64,000 nucleotides of DNA from Cellulomonas dongxiuzhuiae (GTDB lineage: Bacteria; Actinomycetota; Actinomycetes; Actinomycetales; Cellulomonadaceae). A program made the translations under genes and the position numbers. A model generated the notes under the pieces. It was given only the letters and a program-made list of their open reading frames with translations. It had not been told where the DNA came from and ran no database searches. Within the stretch, counting starts at the first letter, position 1. The number at the start of each line of letters is the position of its first letter. The DNA lies in the NCBI RefSeq assembly GCF_018623035.1, contig NZ_CP076023.1, forward strand, positions 3,100,001 to 3,164,000, read 5' to 3'. This document shows, in pieces, positions 1 through 8,394 of the stretch.

Positions 1-330
1 CCCTACGCGGCGGCCGCGGGCCTGGAGCCACAGGTGGCCGACGTGCTCACGGAGGCACGGCACGACGAGTCGCCCGCGCGTGTCGGCGCGATGGTCCGCG
101 AGCTGATCGAGAGCCCCACCGACACCGTGGTGTGCACCCACCGGCCGGTGCTGCCGACGGTGCTGGGTGTGCTCGCCGAGCACAGCCGCCGCCACGTCGC
201 CGACGCCCTGCCGCGCGAGAACCCGTTCCTCGCGCCGGCCGAGCTGCTCGTCGCGCACACCGGCCCCACACCGCGCGGTGCCCGCGTGCTGGCGGTCGAG
301 CGCCACACCTCGTCCGCGACGGCGGACTGA
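1..330 (+). CDS. C-terminal part of a histidine phosphatase (probably NUDIX-phosphatase fusion), truncated by window edge
   Basis: The reading frame is open from the first base to a TGA at 328-330, giving 109 residues with no start inside the window. The segment VCTHRPVLPTVLGVL resembles the second catalytic half of histidine-acid phosphatases of the SixA/phosphoglycerate mutase fold, where the His of the CTHRP motif is an active-site residue. In actinobacteria this ending is common in MutT-type proteins that carry an N-terminal NUDIX domain and a C-terminal phosphatase domain and clean up oxidised nucleotides or dephosphorylate nucleotide products. The NUDIX half would lie upstream of the window, so the fusion is inference. 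The neighbouring pit-DUF47 pair converges on it. Confidence 0.65.
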   Translation, partial: PYAAAAGLEPQVADVLTEARHDESPARVGAMVRELIESPTDTVVCTHRPVLPTVLGVLAEHSRRHVADALPRENPFLAPAELLVAHTGPTPRGARVLAVERHTSSATAD

Positions 331-336
331 CGGGGC

Positions 337-1341
337 TCAGCCCAGGATCGGGTGGATGATCCAGAACACGACGGCCGCGACCGCGGCGGCGGCGGGGATC
401 GTGAGGATCCACGCACCGGCGATGTTCTTGGCGACGCCCCAGCGCACGGCCGACAGCCGCTTGGTCGCGCCGACGCCCATGATCGCGGACGTGATCGTGT
501 GCGTGGTCGACACCGGCGCGTGCAGCGCGAACGCGTTGACGTAGAGCACGACGGCCGAGACCGACTCGGCGACGAACCCGCGCGCGGGGTCCAGCTCGAT
601 GATCTTGCGTCCCAGGGTGCGCATGATGCGCCACCCGCCCGCGTACGTGCCGAGCGAGATCGCCCCGGCCGCCGCGAGCTTGACCCACAGCGGGATGCCG
701 TCGTCGGGGTTCGCCCAGTTCGCGGTGAGCAGCGCCAGGTAGATGACACCCATGGTCTTCTGCGCGTCCTGCAGGCCGTGACCGAGCGCCATGGCGGCCG
801 CGGAGACGGTCTGCGCGAACCGGAAGCGACGGTTGGTCCGCGCCGGCGGGCGGTTGCGGATGAGCCACAGGAGGCCCACCATCACGAAGAACGCGAGGGT
901 GAACCCGATCAGCGGCGAGAAGACCATCGGCAGGACGACCTTCTCGACGATCGAGCTGCCGTACACGCCGAACCCACCGGCGAGACCCGCTCCGACGAGG
1001 CCGCCGATGAGGGCGTGCGTCGACGACGAGGGCAGCCCGAACCACCACGTGACGAGGTTCCAGGTGATGGCGCCGACGAGCGCGCACAGGATGACGACGA
1101 GCGCGCTGTGCGACGACGCCGACTGCAGGTCGACGATCTGGGTGGCGATGGTCTCGGCGACCTCGGTGCCGAGCAGCGCGCCGAGGAAGTTCATGACCGC
1201 GGCCATGATGAGCGCCGCCCGCGGCGTGAGCGCGCGCGTCGAGACCGACGTGGCGATCGCGTTGGCGGCGTCGTGGAAACCGTTGGTGTAGTCGAACCCG
1301 AGAGCGAGCGCGACGACGAAGACGACCAGCACAGGTTCCAC
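337..1341 (-). CDS. pit: Inorganic phosphate transporter, Pit family
   Basis: This 334-residue membrane protein imports metal-phosphate by proton symport. It starts at GTG 1341. The N-terminal GFDYTNGFHDAANAIAT motif (about residues 15-31) and a second half with GHGLQDAQKTMG are the duplicated signature sequences of the PiT family (TC 2.A.20). About 8-10 hydrophobic segments are visible and the length suits the shorter bacterial PitA/PitB class. Its start lies 6 nt after the stop of the DUF47 gene at 1348, so the two form an operon, an arrangement known for low-affinity phosphate uptake in many bacteria. Substrate (phosphate rather than sulfate) is inferred from the family and the DUF47 partner. 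Confidence 0.93.
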   Translation of the reverse strand: MEPVLVVFVVALALGFDYTNGFHDAANAIATSVSTRALTPRAALIMAAVMNFLGALLGTEVAETIATQIVDLQSASSHSALVVILCALVGAITWNLVTWWFGLPSSSTHALIGGLVGAGLAGGFGVYGSSIVEKVVLPMVFSPLIGFTLAFFVMVGLLWLIRNRPPARTNRRFRFAQTVSAAAMALGHGLQDAQKTMGVIYLALLTANWANPDDGIPLWVKLAAAGAISLGTYAGGWRIMRTLGRKIIELDPARGFVAESVSAVVLYVNAFALHAPVSTTHTITSAIMGVGATKRLSAVRWGVAKNIAGAWILTIPAAAAVAAVVFWIIHPILG

Positions 1342-1347
1342 GACGGC

Positions 1348-1968
1348 TCAGGACTCCTTGAGCGCGATCGTCTCGACCGTGTTGGCCACCTTCTCGAAGG
1401 CGTCCGCCGCGTCCTCGAGCTTCTCGACGATCTCCTTGAGCTTCATGAGGAGGATCGGGTCGGCGATCTCGTCGAACATCTCCGCGAGCAGCTTGCGGTG
1501 CGACTTGTCGGCCTGGTTCTCGAGGCGGTTGATCTCGACCCAGTACTCCTGCAGGGACTCCATCGAGCGCAGCCGGGGCATCGCCTCGGCCGTCAGCTCG
1601 GCGGCGCGCTGCAGCACCTGGACCTGGTCGGAGACGCGGGCAGGCAGCTCCCCGATCTTGTACAGGACCATGAGGTCGGACGCCTCGTCCATGTAGTCCA
1701 TGCAGTCGTCGAGGCTCGACGCGAGGTCGTAGATGTCGTCGCGGTCGAACGGTGTGACGAACGTCTGGTTGAGACGCCGCATGATCGTGTGGGTCGCGTC
1801 GTCCGCAGCGTGCTCGGTCGCGGCCATCCGCTTGTTGAGCTCCTTGCGGGTGGCGCGATCGGCGCCGAGCATCTCCGCCAGCAGGTTCGCGCCCGTCACG
1901 AGATGGGCGGCGGATGCGGCGAAGAGGTCGAAGTACGAGGTGTCGCGCGGTGTCAGGCGCAGGCGCAC
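1348..1968 (-). CDS. DUF47 family protein, PhoU-like partner of Pit
   Basis: The product has 206 residues, almost entirely alpha-helical, beginning at GTG 1968. The pattern YFDLFAASAAHLVTGANLLAEML at the N terminus and repeated acidic/His helices (HAADDATHTIMRRL, DSLDD-like segments) match DUF47 (formerly UPF0111, PF01865) proteins, which resemble PhoU and are usually encoded directly before a pit gene. They are thought to modulate the transporter, possibly through metal-bound helices. The 6-nt gap to pit supports co-transcription. No biochemical role can be read from the sequence alone. Confidence 0.92.
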   Translation of the reverse strand: MRLRLTPRDTSYFDLFAASAAHLVTGANLLAEMLGADRATRKELNKRMAATEHAADDATHTIMRRLNQTFVTPFDRDDIYDLASSLDDCMDYMDEASDLMVLYKIGELPARVSDQVQVLQRAAELTAEAMPRLRSMESLQEYWVEINRLENQADKSHRKLLAEMFDEIADPILLMKLKEIVEKLEDAADAFEKVANTVETIALKES

Positions 1969-2137
1969 GGAGGGCTCCGGGTCGTCGACTGGTGGTGTGC
2001 CCCCGGGAAGCGGGGCGACGCCCAGCCTAACGGGCGGTGAACGCCACTCGTGCCGGACCCTCGTCCCAGCCGGTCTCCCGGACCGCGCGGAACCGTTTCG
2101 TGCGAGGACGCCGGGCCGGAGCGCCTGACGGCGCGAG

Positions 2138-2152
2138 GCCGCTCGAAGCGGC
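2138..2152. terminator. Small GC hairpin downstream of the 2212-2913 gene
   Basis: GCCGCT and AGCGGC arms (6 bp) flank a CGA triloop. It lies about 60 nt past the stop of the minus-strand gene ending at 2212 and has no T tract, as is usual in high-GC actinobacteria. Function as a terminator is inference. Confidence 0.3.
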
Positions 2153-2211
2153 TGATGATGGAGCCCGGGGCTACCGACCCGGCGTCGCCGACCAGTGTAC
2201 GCGGCCGGCGG

Positions 2212-2913
2212 TCACTCGAGCCTGTCGGCCCGCCACAGCTGTGCCGCGCGCGCGAGCTCCTCGGCGGTGCGGACGAGGGACGCGGCACCGCGGGTCTGGC
2301 GTGCGGCCGCGCCGGGGTCGAGCGCGTCGAGGTGGTCGGCGTCGAACGCCGCGCCCGTGGCCAGCACCTGGCAGAACGCCGCGGCCCGCTCGAGCGCGGT
2401 CGCGAGGTCACCGGTGTACACGCCCGACAGGACGGCGTCCGCGACCGCGCGCACGTCGTCCGGTCCGGGCATCTCCACGACGCCCGCGACGACGTCGTGG
2501 ACGGGCGCGGCCGCGACGCCCTGGCGGTAGCGGTCGGCGACGGTCCCGGGGTCGCGACGCACCCACTCGCGCAGCACGTAGAGCCGCCACAGCGCGCCCG
2601 GGAGCGTGTCGGCGGGGCTGTCGGCCCACATCGCTGCGACGACGTCGAGGCCCTCGGTCTCGACCAGGGCGACGAGCCGCGCGACGACCTGCGGGTCCTC
2701 CGTCGCCCGTCCGTGGTGGACGAGCGCGTTGGCCGTGGTGTGCGCGATCTCGTCGCGCAGCGCCGGGTCGAGCGCGCCGGGCAGCTCGTCCGCGACCGCG
2801 GGGTCCACGACGAGCGGCCGGTGGTGCCGGCGTCCGGAACCGCCGCCGGACGCGCCGCCGCCCCCGGCGTCGCCCGTCCCGGCTCCGCCCGTCCCCGTCC
2901 CGTCCGCGCTCAC
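2212..2913 (-). CDS. Uncharacterised helical protein with Gly-rich N terminus
   Basis: I do not recognise this 233-residue protein. GTG 2913 was chosen because the reading frame farther upstream is low-complexity and overlaps the region before the divergent transporter. After a Gly/Ser/Thr-rich, probably disordered stretch of about 30 residues (GTGGAGTGDAGGGGASGG) the rest is a regular Ala/Leu-rich helical domain with no signal peptide and no membrane segment. Blocks such as DPALRDEIAHTTANALVHHG and LPGALWRLYVLREWVRRDP have strong codon-position bias, so it is almost certainly coding. The gene stands alone and diverges from the sugar transporter at 3039. Confidence 0.7.
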   Translation of the reverse strand: MSADGTGTGGAGTGDAGGGGASGGGSGRRHHRPLVVDPAVADELPGALDPALRDEIAHTTANALVHHGRATEDPQVVARLVALVETEGLDVVAAMWADSPADTLPGALWRLYVLREWVRRDPGTVADRYRQGVAAAPVHDVVAGVVEMPGPDDVRAVADAVLSGVYTGDLATALERAAAFCQVLATGAAFDADHLDALDPGAAARQTRGAASLVRTAEELARAAQLWRADRLE

Positions 2914-3038
2914 CGCGGCATGATCCCTCGCCGCGGCGCACTCCACCACCCCTCGCCCGGTGTCGACGTGCGGTGCGGGGTGCTGCGGTTCACAGTGGGT
3001 CTGACCGGGAGGGGCCCGGGTGGTGGGGGGTGCGGACC

Positions 3039-4505
3039 ATGACCGACGCGACATCCGGGCCGTCCTCGTCGGCTCGACCCGGCCGGTACAAGGGCAAGGC
3101 CGTCGTCCTGGCGGTCGCCGCGGCCGTCGGTGGTTTCCTCTTCGGCTTCGACAGCTCGGTCATCAACGGTGCCGTGGACGCGGTGCAGGGTCAGTTCGCG
3201 CTCTCGGGCGTCGTGACCGGGCTGGTCGTCGCCGTGGCGCTGCTGGGCTGCGCGTTCGGCGCGTGGCTGGGCGGGAGGCTCTCGGACCGGTGGGGCCGCA
3301 CGCGCGTCATGGTGCTCGGCGCCATCCTCTTCTTCGTCTCCTCGATCCTGTCCGGGCTGGCGTTCGCCGCGTGGGACCTCGCGCTGTGGCGGGTCGTGGC
3401 GGGCATCGGCATCGGCATCGCGTCCGTGATCGCCCCGGCGTACATCGCCGAGATCGCCCCGGCGGCGATGCGCGGGCGTCTGGGCTCGCTGCAGCAGCTG
3501 GCGATCACGCTCGGCATCTTCGCGGCGCTGCTGTCGGACCAGCTGCTGGCCACGTCGGCGGGGGGTGCGGCGCAGGAGCTGTGGTTCGGTCTCGAGGCGT
3601 GGCGCTGGATGTTCCTGGTCTGCGTGGTGCCGGCAGCCGTCTACGGCATCCTCGCCCTGCGCATCCCGGAGTCCCCCCGCTACCTGGTCTCGCTGGGTCG
3701 GCAGGACGAGGCGCGCGCGGTGCTCGCCGACGTGCTGGGTGCGGACGAGGACCCCGACGAGCGCGTCGCGCAGATCGAGCAGATCATCCGGGCGGACGCG
3801 AAGCTGACGAACCAGGCGAGCCTGCGCGGTCCGGCGCTCGGGCTGCTGCCGGTGGTGTGGGTCGGGATCCTGCTCTCGGTGTTCCAGCAGTTCGTCGGGA
3901 TCAACGTGATCTTCTACTACTCCACGACGCTGTGGCAGGCGGTCGGCTTCGAGGAGAGCCAGTCGTTCCTCATCTCGACGATCACGGCGCTGACGAACGT
4001 GGCGGTGACCTTCATCGCGATCGGGCTGATCGACAAGGTCGGACGCCGCCCGCTGCTGCTCATCGGGTCGGCCGGCATGGCGGTCGCCCTGGGGACGATG
4101 GCCGTCGCCTTCCTCAACGCCACCGGCACCGGCGAGGAGATCAGCCTCGAGGGCCCGTGGGGCGTGGTCGCGCTGGTCGCCGCGAACGCGTTCGTCGTGT
4201 TCTTCGGTGCGACGTGGGGGCCGCTGGTCTGGGTGCTCCTGGGTGAGATGTTCCCGAACCGCATCCGCGCCGCTGCGCTCGGTGTGGCGGCGTCCGCGCA
4301 GTGGGTGGCGAACTTCCTCATCACGCTGTCGTTCCCCGAGATGCTCGACCGGTGGGGCGCCTCCGTGCCGTACTTCATGTACGCGGCGTTCGCCCTCGTC
4401 TCGTTCTTCTTCGTGCTGACCAAGGTGCCCGAGACGAAGGGTGTGCAGCTCGAGGACATGGAGGGCCTGAAGGTCGAGCGCCGGGGTCGGGCCGCGTCCG
4501 ACTGA
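3039..4505 (+). CDS. Sugar porter family MFS transporter
   Basis: This 488-residue, 12-TM symporter belongs to the sugar porter family (TC 2.A.1.1; XylE/GalP/GLUT type). Diagnostic motifs are visible in order: GFDSSVINGA in TM1, GGRLSDRWGRTR in loop 2-3, PESPRYLVSLGR after TM6, QQFVGINVIFYYS in TM7 (sugar-contact QQxxGxN), DKVGRRPLL in loop 8-9 and PETKG after TM12. ATG 3039 begins just before TM1 and fits the family. The substrate, for example xylose, arabinose or a hexose, cannot be decided; the arabinofuranosidase at 28 kb makes a pentose plausible but that is inference. It is monocistronic and followed by a strong hairpin. Confidence 0.93.
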   Translation: MTDATSGPSSSARPGRYKGKAVVLAVAAAVGGFLFGFDSSVINGAVDAVQGQFALSGVVTGLVVAVALLGCAFGAWLGGRLSDRWGRTRVMVLGAILFFVSSILSGLAFAAWDLALWRVVAGIGIGIASVIAPAYIAEIAPAAMRGRLGSLQQLAITLGIFAALLSDQLLATSAGGAAQELWFGLEAWRWMFLVCVVPAAVYGILALRIPESPRYLVSLGRQDEARAVLADVLGADEDPDERVAQIEQIIRADAKLTNQASLRGPALGLLPVVWVGILLSVFQQFVGINVIFYYSTTLWQAVGFEESQSFLISTITALTNVAVTFIAIGLIDKVGRRPLLLIGSAGMAVALGTMAVAFLNATGTGEEISLEGPWGVVALVAANAFVVFFGATWGPLVWVLLGEMFPNRIRAAALGVAASAQWVANFLITLSFPEMLDRWGASVPYFMYAAFALVSFFFVLTKVPETKGVQLEDMEGLKVERRGRAASD

Positions 4506-4527
4506 CGTCCGGCGTCCCGGTGCCCGG

Positions 4528-4560
4528 GACGCGTCGTCCCAGGCACCGGGACGACGCGTC
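4528..4560 (+). terminator. Strong hairpin terminator after the sugar porter
   Basis: GACGCGTCGTCCC at 4528-4540 pairs perfectly with GGGACGACGCGTC at 4548-4560 across a 7-nt loop. It starts 22 nt after the transporter stop. There is no U tract. Confidence 0.85.
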
Positions 4561-4594
4561 GCCGCGCTGGTCGGGACCGCGTGGCGGGAAACAC

Positions 4595-4637
4595 GTTGCC
4601 TCAGGTAACTATCGCGCGTAGGGTTGCCCTAAGCAAC
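4595..4637 (+). promoter_or_regulatory. Promoter with two palindromic operators for the DHA2 efflux gene
   Basis: TTGCCT (4596-4601) and TAGGGT (4619-4624), 17 nt apart, form a good sigma-70-type promoter. Two 15-nt palindromes overlap it: GTTGCCTCAGGTAAC (4595-4609), covering the -35, and GTTGCCCTAAGCAAC (4623-4637), covering the -10 and likely start point. Their centres are 28 bp apart and both have GTTGC/GCAAC-type arms. The arrangement predicts repression by a dimeric regulator; the obvious candidate is the MarR protein encoded just past the efflux gene. Confidence 0.75.
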
Positions 4638-4716
4638 TGTCGGAGCCTCGTGCCCGACCCGACCGCCGACGAAGCCCGGTCGACCCCGTCCCCGCGCCCG
4701 GAAGCGAGCACCATCC

Positions 4717-6345
4717 TTGAGCACCATCAGCACCCGTGCCGGCGAGGCCGTCGCCGAGCCGGCGGCCTCGCCGGCACCCATGACGCACCGCGAGGTCCTC
4801 GAGGCCCTCTCGGGGATCCTCCTGGGCATGTTCGTCTCGATCCTCGCGACGAGCGTCGTCTCGACGTCCCTGCCGCGGATCATCACCGACCTCGGCGGCA
4901 GCCAGTCCGCGTTCACGTGGGTCGTCACGGCGACCCTGCTGACCACCACGGTCTCGACGCCCATCTGGGGCAAGCTCGCCGACCTCGTCGACCGCAAGCT
5001 GCTCATCCAGCTCGCGCTCGCGGTCTCCGTCATCTCCTCGGCCCTCGCCGGCCTGGCGCACAGCACCGAGCTGCTCATCGGCATGCGCGCCCTGCAGGGC
5101 ATCGGCGCGGGCGGCCTCACGGCCCTGGGCACCGTGCTCATCGCCGACATCATCAGCCCCCGCGAGCGCGGCCGGTACATGGGCCTCATGGGCGCCGTGA
5201 TGGCGGTCGGCATGGTGGGCGGGCCGCTGCTCGGCGGTGTCATCACCGACGCCGCCGGCTGGCGCTGGAACTTCTTCGTCGGGCTGCCGTTCGCCGTCGC
5301 CGCGATCATCGTCCTGCAGCGCACGCTGCACCTGCCCGCCGTCGTGCGACGCCGCGTCCGCATCGACTGGGCCGGCGCGGTCCTGCTCTCGGCGTCGATC
5401 GCCACCCTGCTGCTGTGGATCACGTTCGCCGGCTCGTCGTTCGCGTGGATGTCGTGGCAGACCGCCGTGATGGTGGGCGGGTCCGCGCTCGGCGTCGTCG
5501 CCGTCGTCGCCGTCGAGTCCCGTGCGGCCGAGCCGATGATCCCGCTGCACCTGTTCCGCAACCGCACCGTCGTCCTGACGGTCATCGCGTCGGTCGCCGT
5601 CGGCATCGCGCTGTTCGGCACGCAGGTCTTCCTCAGCCAGTACATGCAGCTGGCGCGCGGCAAGACGCCCACCGAGTCCGGCCTGCTGACCATCCCCATG
5701 GTCGTCGGCACGTTCCTCGCCTCGACGCTGTCGGGCCGGGCCATCTCCCGCAGCGGCCGCTACAAGAAGATCATGGTCGTCGGCGCCGTCCTGCTCACCG
5801 CAGGCCTCGGCCTCATGGGCACGATCGACGAGGGCACGAGCTTCACGCTCGTCGGCCTGTACATGCTGGTCGTCGGCGCGGGCGTCGGCATGCTCATGCA
5901 GAACCTCGTCCTCGCGACGCAGAACACGCTGCCCATCACCGACATGGGCGCAGGCACCGCGACGGTCGCGTTCTTCCGCACGCTCGGCGGCGCGATCGGC
6001 GTCTCGGCCCTGGGGGCGGTGCTGTCCAACCGGGTGTCGCACCTCATGGTCGACGGCCTCACCGGCATCGGCGTGCCGCCGTCCGCGCTCGGCTCCGGCG
6101 GCTCCACCTCGCTGCCCGACCTCGCGACGCTCCCCGGCCCGGTCCGTCAGGTCGTCGAGCACGCGTTCGGCGTGGGCGTCGCGGAGCTGTTCCTCATCGG
6201 TGCGCCGATCGCGCTGCTGGCGCTGGTCGCCGTGCTCGCGCTGCGCGAGGTGCCGCTCGGGCGGGCGTCGGGCCTCGAGCAGCGGCTCGCCGCGGAGGCC
6301 GAGGCGGCCAGGGGTGAGCAGGCGGGGACGACCCCCGCGTCCTGA
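4717..6345 (+). CDS. MFS drug efflux transporter, DHA2 (EmrB/QacA) family
   Basis: This is a 542-residue, 14-TM proton-drug antiporter. Motif A appears as GKLADLVDRKLL after TM2 and the antiporter motif C as GAVMAVGMVGGPLLGG in TM5, which together identify the DHA2 family. The long loop with LTGIGVPPSALGSGG near the C terminus lies before the last TM. TTG 4717 is the outermost plausible start; ATG 4780 gives THREVLEALSG immediately before TM1 and is a reasonable alternative. It is preceded by a two-operator promoter and followed convergently by a MarR gene, so inducible expression by a toxic ligand is likely. The exported compounds are unknown. Confidence 0.93.
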   Translation: MSTISTRAGEAVAEPAASPAPMTHREVLEALSGILLGMFVSILATSVVSTSLPRIITDLGGSQSAFTWVVTATLLTTTVSTPIWGKLADLVDRKLLIQLALAVSVISSALAGLAHSTELLIGMRALQGIGAGGLTALGTVLIADIISPRERGRYMGLMGAVMAVGMVGGPLLGGVITDAAGWRWNFFVGLPFAVAAIIVLQRTLHLPAVVRRRVRIDWAGAVLLSASIATLLLWITFAGSSFAWMSWQTAVMVGGSALGVVAVVAVESRAAEPMIPLHLFRNRTVVLTVIASVAVGIALFGTQVFLSQYMQLARGKTPTESGLLTIPMVVGTFLASTLSGRAISRSGRYKKIMVVGAVLLTAGLGLMGTIDEGTSFTLVGLYMLVVGAGVGMLMQNLVLATQNTLPITDMGAGTATVAFFRTLGGAIGVSALGAVLSNRVSHLMVDGLTGIGVPPSALGSGGSTSLPDLATLPGPVRQVVEHAFGVGVAELFLIGAPIALLALVAVLALREVPLGRASGLEQRLAAEAEAARGEQAGTTPAS

Positions 6346-6361
6346 CCCCGCGACGCGCACG

Positions 6362-6398
6362 ACGGTCCGCCCGGTCTCAGCCCGGGCCGGCGGACCGT
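6362..6398. terminator. Bidirectional hairpin between efflux and marR genes
   Basis: ACGGTCCGCC (6362-6371) pairs with GGCGGACCGT (6389-6398). The hairpin lies between convergent genes and overlaps the last codons of the MarR gene, so it may serve both directions. Confidence 0.6.
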
Positions 6399-6838
6399 TC
6401 GCCGTCCTGGACGAGGTCGTCGTTGAGCCGCGCGAGCAGGTCGGCGAGGTGCGTGAGCTCCTCGGCCGGCCACGCGACCAGCGAGTCCCGCAGGTACTGC
6501 TGCCGGCCGGTGCGGGCGTGCGCCAGGCGCCTCGCGCCCTCCTCGGTGAGGGTGAGCGGCTGGCTGCGCGAGTCCCGCGGGTCCGCCGAGCGCGTCAGGA
6601 GCCCGAGGCGCTCCAGACGCGTCACCTGCCGGGACATGGTGCCCCGACCCACGCCCAGGAGGTCGGCGAGGTCGCTCGCGCGGGTGCCGGGCGTGCGCGC
6701 GACGGCCGCCAGCAGCAGGTAGGCGGACGCGTCGAGGTCCGGGTGGACGGTGCGCGCGAGGCCCGCGGAGGCCGCGCGCGCGCGACGCAGGAAGAGCCCG
6801 AGCTCCCGCTCGACACGCAGGACGGGGTCGTCGGTCAT
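6377..6838 (-). CDS. MarR family transcriptional regulator
   Basis: This 153-residue winged-helix regulator has the helix-turn-helix region TRASDLADLLGVGRGTMSRQ at about residues 51-70 and the wing segment SADPRDSRSQPLTLTEEG, both typical of MarR proteins. It converges on the DHA2 efflux gene with a 31-nt gap. MarR repressors commonly control an adjacent efflux pump, so it is the likely ligand for the paired palindromes at 4595-4637, although those sites are more than 2 kb away and no palindrome pair is seen in front of its own gene. Ligand unknown. Confidence 0.9.
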   Translation of the reverse strand: MTDDPVLRVERELGLFLRRARAASAGLARTVHPDLDASAYLLLAAVARTPGTRASDLADLLGVGRGTMSRQVTRLERLGLLTRSADPRDSRSQPLTLTEEGARRLAHARTGRQQYLRDSLVAWPAEELTHLADLLARLNDDLVQDGERSAGPG

Positions 6839-6904
6839 GGGCTCATCCTGGCAGGGGACGACGCGCGCGGGACGGGACCCGCGGCAGGCGGGCCGCGGGA
6901 CCGC

Positions 6905-7669
6905 TCAGCGCGCCCAGGTCGTGCGGCGGCGGGCGACCTGCGCGACCGCGGAGACCCGCGCCGGCTCCAGCCGCGCCGGCAGCCGACGGAAGAGGTTCGG
7001 CACCTCGTGGCGCGCGATGACCAGGATGTCCTGCGGCGGGTCCAGCACGTCGCGCTCGAGGTCGCCGGTGATGACGAGCACGGCGTGCACGGCGACGCCC
7101 GCGCACCCCGCGGACTGCAGCAGACCCTGGACGCGTGCGGCCTCGAGGCGCGCGTCGCGCAGGTACGGCACCGAGCGGCCGTCGACGTGCATCGTGCGGG
7201 ACGTGGCGCGGACGTGGCTGTCCGGGTGCCGCCGCTCGGTGACCGTGAAGATGCCGCCCGGCCCGACCAGCAGGTGCTCGACGACCGTGCCCTGGCGGCC
7301 CAGCGGGACGTCGTGCACGGCCTGCCAGCCGTCATCCGCGAGGCGGTCGAGGCGGGAGCCCACCGGGCTGCCGCGCTCGTCGCGCGGCCGGTCGTCGTCG
7401 GGCCCGCCGAGCCACGCCGTCAGGCCCGCGCCGTCGAGCGCGTCGATCGAGGCCAGCTCGGAGGTGACGGGCAGGACCAGCTCCGGGACGTCGGAGCGCA
7501 GATAGGCCTGCGCGGCGCGACGCACCCGGGCCTCGAGGACCGGGTCGTCGGCGACGACCTCGCCGGACTGGAGGTCGACGGATCCGACGCGCGCACCGGT
7601 CTCGTGCGTGACGTAGAGGCGATCGGCGCCGTACCGCCGCCATCGCCGAACTGTCAGGACCTCGTCCAC
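6905..7669 (-). CDS. NERD-like domain protein lacking the conserved lysine
   Basis: The 254-residue product begins at GTG 7669. The second half contains GWQAVHDVPLGRQGTVVEHL followed by LLVGPGGIFTVTER, which matches the core of NERD (nuclease-related) domains, where the segment normally reads HLLVGPxGVFxIETK. Here the K of the ExK-type active site is replaced (TER), so nuclease activity may be lost. The N-terminal 100 residues have a beta-rich start (DRLYVTHETGARVGSVDL) and no membrane segment. A -10-like GATAAT ends 6 nt before the start codon. Function is unknown; NERD proteins are often found with DNA-processing factors. Confidence 0.7.
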   Translation of the reverse strand: MDEVLTVRRWRRYGADRLYVTHETGARVGSVDLQSGEVVADDPVLEARVRRAAQAYLRSDVPELVLPVTSELASIDALDGAGLTAWLGGPDDDRPRDERGSPVGSRLDRLADDGWQAVHDVPLGRQGTVVEHLLVGPGGIFTVTERRHPDSHVRATSRTMHVDGRSVPYLRDARLEAARVQGLLQSAGCAGVAVHAVLVITGDLERDVLDPPQDILVIARHEVPNLFRRLPARLEPARVSAVAQVARRRTTWAR

Positions 7670-7675
7670 GTCCGC

Positions 7676-7681
7676 ATTATC
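7676..7681 (-). promoter_or_regulatory. -10 element of a probable leaderless promoter (NERD-like gene)
   Basis: On the minus strand GATAAT stands 6 nt before GTG 7669. A transcript starting about 7 nt after it would begin at the start codon. No Shine-Dalgarno sequence is present. Confidence 0.5.
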
Positions 7682-7809
7682 GGCACGCAGGGCCCCGCAC
7701 TTCAGTCCCGTCCACGGGCGACTTCCGGGCGGGACGGCGTGTCGCGGCGTGTCGTCGCCCCGTCGGCCGTCCCGTCCCGCGCCGCCTCACCTCCGGCCGA
7801 CGCGCGCCC

Positions 7810-8250
7810 TCACGCGACGTCGGACGACGAGGACGCGGGAGGCGTCGGCTCGAACGTGAGGCTGACCGAGTTCATGCAGAAGCGGTCGCCCGTGGGCGTC
7901 TGCGGGGCGTCGTCGAACACGTGGCCCAGGTGCGAGCCGCAGCGCGCGCAGCGGACCTCGGTGCGCACCATGCCCAGCGAACGGTCCGTGATCAGCTCGA
8001 CGCGGTCGCCCGCGAGCGGCGAGAAGAAGCTCGGCCACCCGCAGTGCGAGTCGAACTTGGTGTCCGAGCGGAACAATTCGTTGCTGCACGCCCGGCAGCG
8101 GTACACGCCCTCACGGTGCTCGTCGAGCAGCGCGCCGGTCCACGGCCGCTCGGTGCCGGCACGGCGCAGCACCGCGAACTCCTGGGGCTCGAGCTCGAGC
8201 GACCACTGCTCGTCGCTCTTGGTCACGGGGTAGGTCCGGGGGTCGGTCAC
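7810..8250 (-). CDS. msrB: Peptide-methionine (R)-S-oxide reductase
   Basis: MsrB reduces methionine-R-sulfoxide in free or protein-bound form in the cytoplasm, using thioredoxin. The 146-residue protein has both structural zinc pairs (CRACS and CARCGSHLG), the HCGWPSFF block that forms the substrate pocket, and the catalytic RFCMNSVSL motif near the C terminus. The length is normal. GTG 8250 is preceded by AAGGAG at good spacing. The short Ser/Pro tail after TFEPT is unremarkable. It is a single gene facing the NERD-like gene on the same strand and diverging from the GGDEF-EAL gene. Confidence 0.96.
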   Translation of the reverse strand: MTDPRTYPVTKSDEQWSLELEPQEFAVLRRAGTERPWTGALLDEHREGVYRCRACSNELFRSDTKFDSHCGWPSFFSPLAGDRVELITDRSLGMVRTEVRCARCGSHLGHVFDDAPQTPTGDRFCMNSVSLTFEPTPPASSSSDVA

Positions 8251-8394
8251 GGTGGGGCTCCTTCCGGCACCGCCCGCGCGGCGGCACCGTCGGGGTCAAC
8301 ACCCGACATTCACCCGACGTTCCCGACGGTCCCGGACCGTCGTCCAGCCCGGCGCCTGTGCGTGGTGCGCGTCTCGTCATACGCTGGCCGCGAG

